DNA from: Flagellimonas chongwuensis
GTDB taxonomy: Bacteria; Bacteroidota; Bacteroidia; Flavobacteriales; Flavobacteriaceae
Length of the DNA: 64,000 nt
Direction of reading: 5' to 3'
Assembly: GCF_013376415.1 (NCBI RefSeq)
Contig: NZ_WYET01000002.1
Location: forward strand, 1-64,000
In this document: piece after piece, positions 55,632 through 63,458 of the stretch
How positions within the stretch are numbered: the stretch's first letter is position 1
How the letters are laid out: each line of letters begins with the position of its first letter
Translations under genes and position numbers: made by a program
The notes under the pieces: generated by a model
The model's database searches: none
What the model was told of the DNA's origin: nothing
Seen by the model: the letters and a program-made list of their open reading frames with translations, nothing else

Positions 55632-56873
55632 CTACTCGAACTGGATGGCCTTAACAGGTGTAATCTTGGTGATGATATAGGACGGTATCAAAAGCATCAG
55701 CAAGCAAAGCAACATTACCCCAACATTCAATAACAAAATGGTAGGTACGTCTATGTAGACAGGAATGTAATCTATGTAATACTCTTCGGGGTTCGGGAAC
55801 TTGAACATCCGGTACTTGTTCTGAAGAAAAATTACCCCGAGACCAATCAAATTACCCCAAAAAAGCCCAATACCGATTAAATAGGCCGCGTTGTACAAGA
55901 ACACTTTTCGAATGCTCCAGTTGGCAGAGCCCAATGCCTTTAAAATCCCTATCATTTGGGTACGTTCCAAAATAAGGACCAGCAAAGCGGTGATCATATT
56001 GATGCCGCCCACAATAATCATGATACCAATAATGAGGGCAATATTAAAATCGAACAAACCTATCCATTCAAATATGCGGAAGTATTTGGATTTGATGTTC
56101 TGGGTATCCAAGACCGATAGGGTATTGTTGTAGATTTCGTTGCTTTTTTCATCTATTTGCCCAAAATCGTCGATAAAGACCTCAAAGTTGCCGATTTGAT
56201 TCTCCTCCCATCGGTTCATCAGTTGTATATGACGAATGTCCACAAAAACGTAGGTTTCATCAAACTCCTCAAAACCGCTATCGTAAATGCCAACAATTTC
56301 GAACCTACGATTGTTCGGTGGTTTGGACGCATCCCCATCACGCAGAAAAAAGGAAAAGAAACTATCGCCAACTTTCAATTGCAACCTATTGGCCATCAAA
56401 CTGGAAACAAGCACTTCTTCATTAAGGTCGCCGCTGTAATCGGGAAGCCTTCCATCGACCAGATATTCTTCAAAAGTGCTCCAATCGTAATCGGTGCCCA
56501 CTCCTTTGGCCAGCATCCCCTCAAACGTTTCGGCCGTTCGGATAATCCCACCTTTGGTGGCGACCGCTTGAACATGCCTTACCCCATCAACAGTTTTAAA
56601 TTCGGGATAAAAATCCTGATCCATGGAAACCGGCGTCAGGGAAACCTCGGAATTGTTGTTATCAAAATTTGAAATCTGGATATGGCCGTTAAAGGCCGCC
56701 ACCTTTTCCCGAATCTTATTCTTAAGGCCCGTGCCCGTAGCAATGGCAATGAGCATCATCACCACACCGATTGCGATTGCGGCAATGGCAATTTTTATTA
56801 TCGGGGCGGAAATACTAATTTTATGTTCCTTCCCTGTAACAAGGCGTTTGGCAATAAATAATTCTAAATTCAA
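55632..56873 (-). CDS. FtsX-like ABC transporter permease (LolC/LolE type)
   Basis: A 413-residue inner-membrane permease with one N-terminal helix (about 26-48, IKIAIAAIAIGVVMMLIAIATG), a periplasmic MacB_PCD domain (about 60-260) and three C-terminal FtsX helices (about 280-400). The N-terminal LELFIAKRLVTG is typical of lipoprotein-releasing LolC/E proteins of Bacteroidota. No ATPase gene adjoins, as usual in this phylum. The start appears to be a TTG at 56871-56873; no in-frame ATG lies nearby. Confidence 0.88.
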   Translation of the reverse strand: MNLELFIAKRLVTGKEHKISISAPIIKIAIAAIAIGVVMMLIAIATGTGLKNKIREKVAAFNGHIQISNFDNNNSEVSLTPVSMDQDFYPEFKTVDGVRHVQAVATKGGIIRTAETFEGMLAKGVGTDYDWSTFEEYLVDGRLPDYSGDLNEEVLVSSLMANRLQLKVGDSFFSFFLRDGDASKPPNNRRFEIVGIYDSGFEEFDETYVFVDIRHIQLMNRWEENQIGNFEVFIDDFGQIDEKSNEIYNNTLSVLDTQNIKSKYFRIFEWIGLFDFNIALIIGIMIIVGGINMITALLVLILERTQMIGILKALGSANWSIRKVFLYNAAYLIGIGLFWGNLIGLGVIFLQNKYRMFKFPNPEEYYIDYIPVYIDVPTILLLNVGVMLLCLLMLLIPSYIITKITPVKAIQFE

Positions 56874-56876
56874 CGA

Positions 56877-58100
56877 ATGCCCATTTTATCTAGAATCAAA
56901 AGTACAGTTTTATTGTTGTTTTTGGTGTTTTCCGCATGTAAGGGACAACAAAAAGAAACCATTTCGGCCACGGAACCTGAAATTGAGGCTCCTGCTCCCA
57001 TAAAAGTTGCGGCCAACAGAACCGAGGTGTACCTGCCCATGCTGCAGGGAAAATCCGTAGCTGTGGTGGCCAACCCCACGAGTGTAGTTTTTAATGATAA
57101 AGGACATACCCACTTGGTAGATTCTTTACTGTCCTCAGGAATAAATATAAAGCAGGTTTTTGCGCCCGAACATGGTTTCCGGGGAACAGCGGATGCCGGA
57201 GAACATGTAAAGGACGGTGTGGATACCCAAACGGGCCTGCCCATCATTTCCTTGTATGGTAAAAACAGAAAACCATCCGCAGCACAACTGAGCGATTTGG
57301 ATGTGGTTGTTTTTGATATTCAGGATGTGGGCGTGCGGTTCTACACCTATATTGCCACATTGCAGCTAGTAATGGAGGCCTGTGCCGAAAACAACGTCCC
57401 CATTATTGTGTTGGACCGCCCCAACCCCAACGGACATTATGTTGATGGCCCTACCATGATGAAAGAACATACTGGCTACTTAGGTTTGAACACGATTCCT
57501 CTGGTGTATGGGATGACGATGGGCGAATACGCCCAAATGTTGAACGGTGAAGGATGGCTGGAAAACGGCAGCAAAGCCGATTTGACCGTGATCGAACTGG
57601 AAAACTACACCCACGAGTCCGAATACCACTTGCCCATACGGCCTTCTCCGAACTTACCCAACGATACTTCGATTACGCTATATCCAAGTTTGGGATTGTT
57701 TGAGGGCACCAACGTCAACGCAGGGCGTGGAACGGAATTTCAGTTTCAGCGCTACGGGGCATCGTTTATGGATAGCACCGCCTACGATTTTAGTTATGTG
57801 CCCGAACCCAATTTCGGTTCCAAATACCCCAAAGAGGAAGGCAAGACCTGTTTTGGGCGCGACCTGTCCGATACGCCAAGAATGAACGAGGTGACCATGG
57901 AATGGGTCATTGATGCCTATAACAACACCTTGGACAAGTCTAAATTCTTTTTGACCGAAGGTTTTACCAAACATGCGGGCACGCCCCTACTTCAAAAACA
58001 GATTGAGCAAGGTATGACCAATGCCGAAATCAAGGCCACTTGGCAAGCCGATTTGGAAAATTTCAAAAAAATTAGGGCAAAGTATTTGATCTACGATTGA
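56877..58100 (+). CDS. namZ: DUF1343 lipoprotein, NamZ-like exo-beta-N-acetylmuramidase
   Basis: A 407-residue lipoprotein (VFSACKGQ, Cys at 21). From about 50 it has the DUF1343 plan: GKSVAVVANPTSVV, IKQVFAPEHGFRGTADAGE, DLDVVVFDIQDVGVRFYTYIATLQLVM, VLDRPNPNGHYVDGP and EGTNVNAGRGTEFQF. Family members of the NamZ type cut terminal MurNAc from peptidoglycan fragments during cell-wall recycling. Its ATG is 3 nt from the start of the divergent FtsX gene, so the two promoters must lie in each other's coding sequence. Confidence 0.88.
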   Translation: MPILSRIKSTVLLLFLVFSACKGQQKETISATEPEIEAPAPIKVAANRTEVYLPMLQGKSVAVVANPTSVVFNDKGHTHLVDSLLSSGINIKQVFAPEHGFRGTADAGEHVKDGVDTQTGLPIISLYGKNRKPSAAQLSDLDVVVFDIQDVGVRFYTYIATLQLVMEACAENNVPIIVLDRPNPNGHYVDGPTMMKEHTGYLGLNTIPLVYGMTMGEYAQMLNGEGWLENGSKADLTVIELENYTHESEYHLPIRPSPNLPNDTSITLYPSLGLFEGTNVNAGRGTEFQFQRYGASFMDSTAYDFSYVPEPNFGSKYPKEEGKTCFGRDLSDTPRMNEVTMEWVIDAYNNTLDKSKFFLTEGFTKHAGTPLLQKQIEQGMTNAEIKATWQADLENFKKIRAKYLIYD

Positions 58101-58318
58101 TTTGTTCGTTTTTGGTTGATGGTTGATGGTTGATTGGTCTATTGGATTGTTCGATTTTTGGATGGTTCGATTGTTCGATTGTTGGATGGTTCGATGGTTG
58201 GTCTTTAGGAAAGCGTTCTCGACTGCGCTCGAACTGACAATTGTGACCTGTTTATTGTTTGTTGTGGACTGCCCACTGCCTACTGACCTCTGACCTCTGA
58301 CCTCTGACCTCTGACCTT
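58101..58318. repeat. Low-complexity heptamer repeats with dispersed repeat copy A
   Basis: GGTTGAT heptamers occur at about 58116-58136, then variants of TTCGATTGTTGGATGG. The 113-bp copy A of a dispersed repeat follows at 58176-58288, with five exact CTGACCT heptamers at 58283-58317. A short inverted repeat (TTCTCGACTGCGCTCGAA) sits in copy A. No reading frame of interest. A near-identical copy lies at 60321-60433. Confidence 0.9.
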
Positions 58319-58358
58319 AAAAAAAGAAAAAACCGGAAAAGCACTTGGCCCTCCCGGT
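58319..58358 (-). terminator. Terminator of the cadherin/BspA lipoprotein gene
   Basis: A 7-bp stem with one G-U pair in the minus RNA (58352-58358 with 58332-58338), a 13-nt loop, then a long T tract on the minus strand (about 58331-58319). Confidence 0.7.
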
Positions 58359-58384
58359 CTTTACATTATAAATATCTTTTTGTA

Positions 58385-59749
58385 TTAATTACAGTTTTTT
58401 AAACCATCCCATACGAATTCCCAGTTGTTTGGCTCACTTGCTAAAGTAGTAAAAGCTGCAAGTCCACTGGCGTCGTTAAAGCATACAAACAAACCTGCAG
58501 CACCTAAATATACATTCGGTTGTACATCCTGTGCCGACCAACCAACCAAAGTGTTGGAAAAGTTTATTAGCGACATTCCAGTATTATCTAGCATAGATTC
58601 CATAAATTCTACATTGCCAATATTCCAACCACCAATATCTCCATTAAAGGAAATAGCATTTAAGAACATTCCCTCTAGGCTTGTTACATTGGAAAGGTCA
58701 GGGCTATCTGTAGCATTGTAAACCATTTCATTCTGGTCGGCAAAAGCATAGGAAAGCTCCTGCCATACAATACTGCCCCATTGCTCCATACTCAACATAT
58801 TTGATGAAGTAGGAAGGAACATTTGCATCTCTCCTTTTATAGCTACGGTATAAACACCTGGATTCTCATATCCGTGTCTTAGTATTTGATCCGGAGGTAT
58901 GGTGGTAATATTCTCTATAGTGCCATCACCCCAGTCCACCATAAAATCATATTCATATTGAATATCCTCGAAATATAATTTCACCTCTTCCCCATCAGCT
59001 TCCGTTTTCCACGTGGTCACAAAGGAGGCTGGATCTTCAGCTATGCTCTCAATAACGTTTTCCACGGTTATGGTAATGGTGGCGTCTACAGTTTCCTTGC
59101 CATCGGTTACGCTTACGATAATGCTATGGGAGGTCTCTGTTTCAAAGTCCAGCGTTTTGCCTTCTGCCAGGGTCAACACACCACTTTCAGAAACGGCGAA
59201 CAGGTCGTTGTCGTTTTCGGTGAGTTCAAAGGTCAGTGCATCACCATCCGCATCGGTGGCTTCAATAGCGCCCATACTTTCACCAGCAACATGGTTCTCC
59301 ATTATTGAAAAGTTTTGGTCGGCCATTTCAGGGGCCTCGTTGGTCGGGATTACCTCTTCGGAAGTTACTTTTATGGTGACCGTGGCACTGGCTGTATCCT
59401 CGCCATCATCCACCTTAACTGTAATTGCGTGCTGCTCCTTGGTGGCCGCATCCAACGTTTTGCCACTTGCCAAGCTCAGGTCGCCCGTTGCGGTGATCTC
59501 GAACAAGGCATCGGAGTTCGTGGCAATGGAAAAGGTAAGCGTGTCATCATCGGCATCGGTTGCCGTCACCTTACCGATAACCTCTGTATCGGAAATGGTC
59601 TCCGAAACGGTAAAGGTCTTCGCAGCTATTACCGGAACACTGTTCTCTGTTTCTGTAGGTGTCGGCGGGGTCGGGGTCTCAGGGCTATCGTCCTTTCCAC
59701 AGGACCAGAACATGGCCACAGCCAATATTGAAAAAAATAGCTTTTTCAT
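58385..59749 (-). CDS. Cadherin-repeat surface lipoprotein with BspA-like (DUF285) C-terminus
   Basis: A 454-residue lipoprotein (FWSCGKDD, Cys at 17) with a Pro/Thr stalk at about 20-36. Two cadherin-like repeats follow at about 37-130 and 138-232; each has the calcium-type ATDADDDTLTF / ATDADGDALTF motif. After a PKD-like stretch (VDWGDGTIENI) comes a BspA-like region with FNGDIGGWNIGNVEFMESML and LVGWSAQ, part of a repeat found in surface proteins that fold from positional 25-residue units. Probably on the cell surface and involved in binding or adhesion. Only one BspA-type unit is clear. Confidence 0.88.
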   Translation of the reverse strand: MKKLFFSILAVAMFWSCGKDDSPETPTPPTPTETENSVPVIAAKTFTVSETISDTEVIGKVTATDADDDTLTFSIATNSDALFEITATGDLSLASGKTLDAATKEQHAITVKVDDGEDTASATVTIKVTSEEVIPTNEAPEMADQNFSIMENHVAGESMGAIEATDADGDALTFELTENDNDLFAVSESGVLTLAEGKTLDFETETSHSIIVSVTDGKETVDATITITVENVIESIAEDPASFVTTWKTEADGEEVKLYFEDIQYEYDFMVDWGDGTIENITTIPPDQILRHGYENPGVYTVAIKGEMQMFLPTSSNMLSMEQWGSIVWQELSYAFADQNEMVYNATDSPDLSNVTSLEGMFLNAISFNGDIGGWNIGNVEFMESMLDNTGMSLINFSNTLVGWSAQDVQPNVYLGAAGLFVCFNDASGLAAFTTLASEPNNWEFVWDGLKNCN

Positions 59750-60481
59750 AATTTTTTTGTTTTATGGATTATATATTCTTGCCAAATTCGGGAGTTTCTG
59801 CAAGGTTTTGGGCCACCAATTGACGTATGCCCCATTTGAGTTGACGGATGATGGGTTTGGGTTGATGGAGGTTTGGGTGAAAGGGTAAAAGGTGAAGGGT
59901 TAAGGGTTGAGGGTTGAGGGTTGAGGGTTGAGGGTTAAGGGTTAAGGGTTAAGGGTTAAGGGTTAAGGGAAAATAACAGTTGGATCATTGGATGGCTAGA
60001 AAGTTCGATTGTTGGCCACTGTTAATTGTTAACTGCCAACTGATTATTGCGTTCCGAACTGGACCCTGAGCGGAGTCGAAGGGACGTTCTTATCCGATTG
60101 TTGGATTATTGGATGGTTCGATGGTTGGTCTTTAGGAAAGCGTTCTCGACTGCGCTCGAACTAACAATTGATAATTATTGACTGCCAACTGATTAACAGC
60201 CACCGTTAATTGCATATTCCTCATTGATAACTGTTAATTGTCTATTGTTCATTGTAAACTGCCAACTGATTATTGCGTTCTGAACTGGACCCTGAGCGGA
60301 GTCGAAGGGACATTCTTATCCGATTGTTGGATGGTTCGATGGTTGGTCTTTAGGAAAGCGTTCTCGACTGCGCTCGAACTGACAATTGTGAGCTGTTTAT
60401 TGTTTGTTGTGGACTGCCCACTGCCTACTGACCCCTGACTTCTGACCCCTGACTTCTGACTTCCGACTTTTTCGAGAAATC
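59750..60481. repeat. Repeat-rich non-coding region (732 bp)
   Basis: No gene found. It contains a 7-bp tandem array (59895-59969), a 76-bp repeat present twice (60031-60106 and 60257-60332, two mismatches), a 62-bp partial copy (60109-60170) and a 113-bp full copy (60321-60433) of the repeat at 58176-58288, and CTGACCC/CTGACTT heptamers at about 60428-60470. The 76-bp unit contains CCCTGAGCGGAGTCGAAGGG, a short palindrome-like element of the kind found scattered in flavobacterial genomes. Runs of TTGATAACTGTTAATTG-like sequence fill the rest. Confidence 0.9.
59895..59969. repeat. Telomere-like heptamer tandem array (RAGGGTT)n
   Basis: Ten full 7-bp units plus a partial one: two AAGGGTT, four GAGGGTT, four AAGGGTT, then AAGGG. 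The G-runs on the plus strand at 7-nt spacing could form G-quadruplexes. It lies about 145 bp upstream of the start codon of the cadherin lipoprotein gene. Confidence 0.95.
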
Positions 60482-61312
60482 CTACCCCTCGGTAGTCGGT
60501 CTTCTGTATTTATGGAAAGGTTGCTTTAGCAATCCCTTGATGCTACTGTTCTCTTTTTCGTCTGGAAAGGTATCCACACCGTATACGATATCCTTTGAAT
60601 CCAAATACATATAGGTGCCAAACATACGGTCCCAAATGGAAAAGATATTTCCGTAGTTGGAATCTGTATAGGGCAATTGATAGTGATGGTGCACTTTGTG
60701 CATATCGGGACTAACAATGAACCAACTGATGGCTTTATCCACTTTTTTGGGCAAACTTATATTGGCATGGTTGAACTGTGAAAACACGACAGACAGACTT
60801 TGGTAGAGCATAATGATACCGATGGGCGCCCCAACAATTAGAACCCCTGCCAAGGTAAACGTATATCTTATCAAACTTTCTAGTGGATGATGCCTGTTTG
60901 CCGTAGTAGTATCCACATTATGATCGGAATGGTGCACCAAGTGAACCATCCACAACGGTTTCACCTTATGTTCCACCCAATGTGCGGCGTAGGCCCCGAT
61001 AAGGTCCAAGAGCATTACACCAAGAACAACGTAAAGCCACAACGGCATTTGGGGCAGCCAGTTGATGATCCCAAATTGGTTTTCCACCGCCCAGTCCGAA
61101 GATTTCAACAATAAAAACGCCAGTGGAAAATTCACTATGATCGTGGTCAACGTAAAAAAGAAATTGGGAACCGAGTGCCGCCATTTTTTATAGGGCACGT
61201 TGAACAAGGGCACAATTCCTTCCAAAACCCAGAAAAAAGTGATGCCCCCGACCAAAATCAAGCTTCGGTGCAAAGAAGGGATGGTCTCAAAATATGAAAT
61301 CAATTGCTCCAT
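60482..61312 (-). CDS. Sterol desaturase / fatty-acid hydroxylase family membrane protein
   Basis: A 276-residue inner-membrane protein with about four helices and the three His clusters of the non-haem di-iron family: HWVEH (about 113-117), HLVHHSDH (about 125-132) and HKVHHHYQ (about 206-213), plus NRHHP. Likely hydroxylates or desaturates a lipid using O2, but the substrate cannot be inferred. The ATG is at 61310-61312; the stop codon directly abuts the repeat region. Confidence 0.88.
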   Translation of the reverse strand: MEQLISYFETIPSLHRSLILVGGITFFWVLEGIVPLFNVPYKKWRHSVPNFFFTLTTIIVNFPLAFLLLKSSDWAVENQFGIINWLPQMPLWLYVVLGVMLLDLIGAYAAHWVEHKVKPLWMVHLVHHSDHNVDTTTANRHHPLESLIRYTFTLAGVLIVGAPIGIIMLYQSLSVVFSQFNHANISLPKKVDKAISWFIVSPDMHKVHHHYQLPYTDSNYGNIFSIWDRMFGTYMYLDSKDIVYGVDTFPDEKENSSIKGLLKQPFHKYRRPTTEG

Positions 61313-61333
61313 TCCTTCAAATATAGCAAATCA

Positions 61334-61828
61334 TTAAAATTTTATCGATTTTTTCATCTCCTCGACAATGTTAAAAGCTGCCGGGCAAATGGCCACATTT
61401 TTTAAGGTAAGGTTGGAAATCTGCTGGAACTTTTTTCGGTCCGTATGTGGAAACTCTCGACAGGCTTTGGGACGGACATCGTAAATGGAACAGTAATTAT
61501 CGGCTCCCAGAAAAGTGCAGGGAACGCTTTGCAGCACATAATCGTTCTCTTCATCCACCCGCAAAAATTCATCGATGAATTGGGATGGTTTCATCCTGAA
61601 ATGTTTGGCGATTCGTTCCACATCGGCATTGGTGAACAGCGGACCAGTGGTTTTGCAACAGTTGGCGCAAGTAAGGCAATCCGTTCGGTCAAACTCGGCC
61701 TCGTGCAGTTCTTGCATGGTATAGTCGAGGTCCTTTGGCGGACGTTTTTTCAGCTTTACGAAAAACTTTTTGTTCTCCGAATGCTTCTCCCTTGCCTTTT
61801 GCGGTAAATCCCTGAGTATTTCCTCCAT
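61334..61828 (-). CDS. YkgJ-type cysteine cluster protein
   Basis: A 164-residue protein. A CxxCxxCC cluster (CLTCANCC at about 52-59) and downstream cysteines in VPCTFLG, NYCSIYDVRPKACREFPH and ICPAAF match the putative zinc or iron-chelating domain of YkgJ family proteins. Function unknown. I start at the ATG at 61826-61828; an upstream codon would extend it by 23 residues without family support. Divergent from the methyltransferase gene. Confidence 0.85.
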   Translation of the reverse strand: MEEILRDLPQKAREKHSENKKFFVKLKKRPPKDLDYTMQELHEAEFDRTDCLTCANCCKTTGPLFTNADVERIAKHFRMKPSQFIDEFLRVDEENDYVLQSVPCTFLGADNYCSIYDVRPKACREFPHTDRKKFQQISNLTLKNVAICPAAFNIVEEMKKSIKF

Positions 61829-61901
61829 AATGCACAAACTTATCCATTTTAAACCTTTCCAAGCAATTAAAGTCCCACCTTTGCAGAAACAAACCAAAGC
61901 T

Positions 61902-62615
61902 ATGGCAGATGTTTTTGGAACGGCCCTGAAAGATTATCAAAATGGCCGGTACACGGAAGACATAAAAACCTATTCATCTTTGGACGAGGAGGATGTGATT
62001 CCTGTCCCCTATTTGTTCCGAACGTTTGATGAAATGCCCAAAATTGAACAGAAAGCTCTAAAACTAGCTCGGGGCAAAGTCTTGGATATTGGGGCCGGGG
62101 CGGGAAGCCACTCGCTATACCTACAGGAAAAAGGAATAGATGTAACGGCGTTGGACAATTCCGAAGGCGCTATTGCCGTATGCAAGGACAGAGGAATTAA
62201 ATCGACTGTATTGAACAACGTTCTGGACTACTCAGCAGAAAAGTATGATACCTTACTGTTGTTGATGAACGGAATAGGTCTGGCAGGCAAACTGAAGAGT
62301 TTAAGCCAATTTTTGACGCATTTGGCGTCATTATTGCGACCTAATGGTCAAGTTCTGTTGGATTCCAGTGATATTGTCTACATGTTTGAGCAGGATGATG
62401 ATGGTGGTTATTGGATTCCAGATGATGGCACGTATTACGGTGAAGTCAAATTTGAAATGGAGTATAAAAACCAAAAAAGCAACCCTTTTGACTGGGTTTA
62501 CGTAGATATAAATACGTTACAGAATGCTTGTGAGTCGAACGGTTTTAATTGTGAGCTTATAATTTCGGGCGAACATTACGACTATTTGGCCAAACTCACG
62601 TTAAAAGAATACTAG
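61902..62615 (+). CDS. Class I SAM-dependent methyltransferase
   Basis: A 237-residue Rossmann-type methyltransferase. Motif I is GKVLDIGAGAGSHSLYLQ (about 60-77), followed by the acidic residue in DVTALDNSEGAIAVC and motif IV/post in YDTLLLLMNGIGLAGKL, then VLLDSSDIVYMFEQD. Substrate unknown. The ATG at 61902 starts the conserved DVFGTALKDYQNG block; an earlier ATG at 61830 would overlap the promoter region of the divergent YkgJ gene and adds unsupported residues. Confidence 0.88.
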   Translation: MADVFGTALKDYQNGRYTEDIKTYSSLDEEDVIPVPYLFRTFDEMPKIEQKALKLARGKVLDIGAGAGSHSLYLQEKGIDVTALDNSEGAIAVCKDRGIKSTVLNNVLDYSAEKYDTLLLLMNGIGLAGKLKSLSQFLTHLASLLRPNGQVLLDSSDIVYMFEQDDDGGYWIPDDGTYYGEVKFEMEYKNQKSNPFDWVYVDINTLQNACESNGFNCELIISGEHYDYLAKLTLKEY

Positions 62616-62653
62616 TTCCCCATATGGAACGTTCTATTGTATATTAGTTGATC

Positions 62654-63451
62654 ATGAAAAAAATTGTCCTTTTTGCCCTATGTAGTTTTGGGTTACTGAT
62701 AAGTTGTTCCAAGGATGCCGATGTATCCTCGCCAGAATCCAACACCAACCTAATGGCCGGAAATCGGTTGACCACCGGAGCATCTGCCCGGGACTTCCTT
62801 TCCAATGATACTTTTGACAGACTCTTGATAGAAATAGATTATGTGACCGGTTTTGCCCCTACTGCCGGAGCCATAGCCAACTTTGAAGAATTTTTAAGAG
62901 CACGCACTTACAAAGAAAACATTGAATTTACCTATTCTGCAGTCACCTCTCCAGGCGAAGAAAGCCTGACTCTGGAAGAAGTGGTTGAACTGGAAAATGA
63001 AAATAGGGATGAGTACAACAGTGGCTCAACACTGGCAATCCACATATATTTTGCTGATGCTCCTTCGGAAAGCGACGATGAAAGCGAAGGCTTGGTGACT
63101 TTGGGAGCGGTGTACAGAAACACCTCTATGGTTATTTATGAATCCACCATTAAAGATATGGCCAGCAGTAGCACTGCCGTAAGTACCGAAGAGATTGAAA
63201 CAGCTACTATACTACATGAATTTGGCCATTTGTTCGGATTGGTGAACCTTTCCACAGAATCGGTAAACGACCATGAGGACACAGAGACAGAAAATCATTG
63301 CAACGTAGATGGCTGTTTGATGCGCGCCGAATTGCAGTTTGGTGCATCCTTGCTCAAGCAGATGGAAAAAAATGCATCCAAAGGCTTGGCCTCAATTCCA
63401 GATTTGGACGCCGAATGTCTTCTAGATCTTCAAAAATACGGGGGACGCTAA
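62654..63451 (+). CDS. Lipoprotein with zinc-metalloprotease motif (metzincin-like)
   Basis: A 265-residue lipoprotein (LLISCSKD). Near residue 195 it has HEFGHLFGLVN, a HExxHxxG zinc motif, with a possible downstream ligand or Met-turn region in CNVDGCLMRAELQFG. The front part (GNRLTTGASARDFL, FDRLLIEIDYVTGF) resembles putative membrane metalloproteases of Bacteroidota. Likely a secreted peptidase with unknown target. I chose the ATG at 62654 rather than an in-frame TTG two codons earlier. Confidence 0.75.
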   Translation: MKKIVLFALCSFGLLISCSKDADVSSPESNTNLMAGNRLTTGASARDFLSNDTFDRLLIEIDYVTGFAPTAGAIANFEEFLRARTYKENIEFTYSAVTSPGEESLTLEEVVELENENRDEYNSGSTLAIHIYFADAPSESDDESEGLVTLGAVYRNTSMVIYESTIKDMASSSTAVSTEEIETATILHEFGHLFGLVNLSTESVNDHEDTETENHCNVDGCLMRAELQFGASLLKQMEKNASKGLASIPDLDAECLLDLQKYGGR

Positions 63452-63458
63452 CGTCCGT

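Noticed and set aside
59013..59888. 291-codon plus-strand frame opposite the cadherin lipoprotein
   Set aside because: Long only because the cadherin repeats have biased codons; the product is a Ser/Val-rich low-complexity string and runs into the repeat region.
60238..60438. 66-codon frame in the repeat region
   Set aside because: Made entirely of dispersed repeat sequence; no start context or domain.
58101..60481. CRISPR array
   Set aside because: Repeats are tandem heptamers or dispersed units without regular unique spacers, and no cas genes are present.
61770..61901. Longer N-terminus of the methyltransferase (starts at 61770 or 61830)
   Set aside because: Adds residues unlike the family and would overlap or abut the divergent YkgJ gene start.
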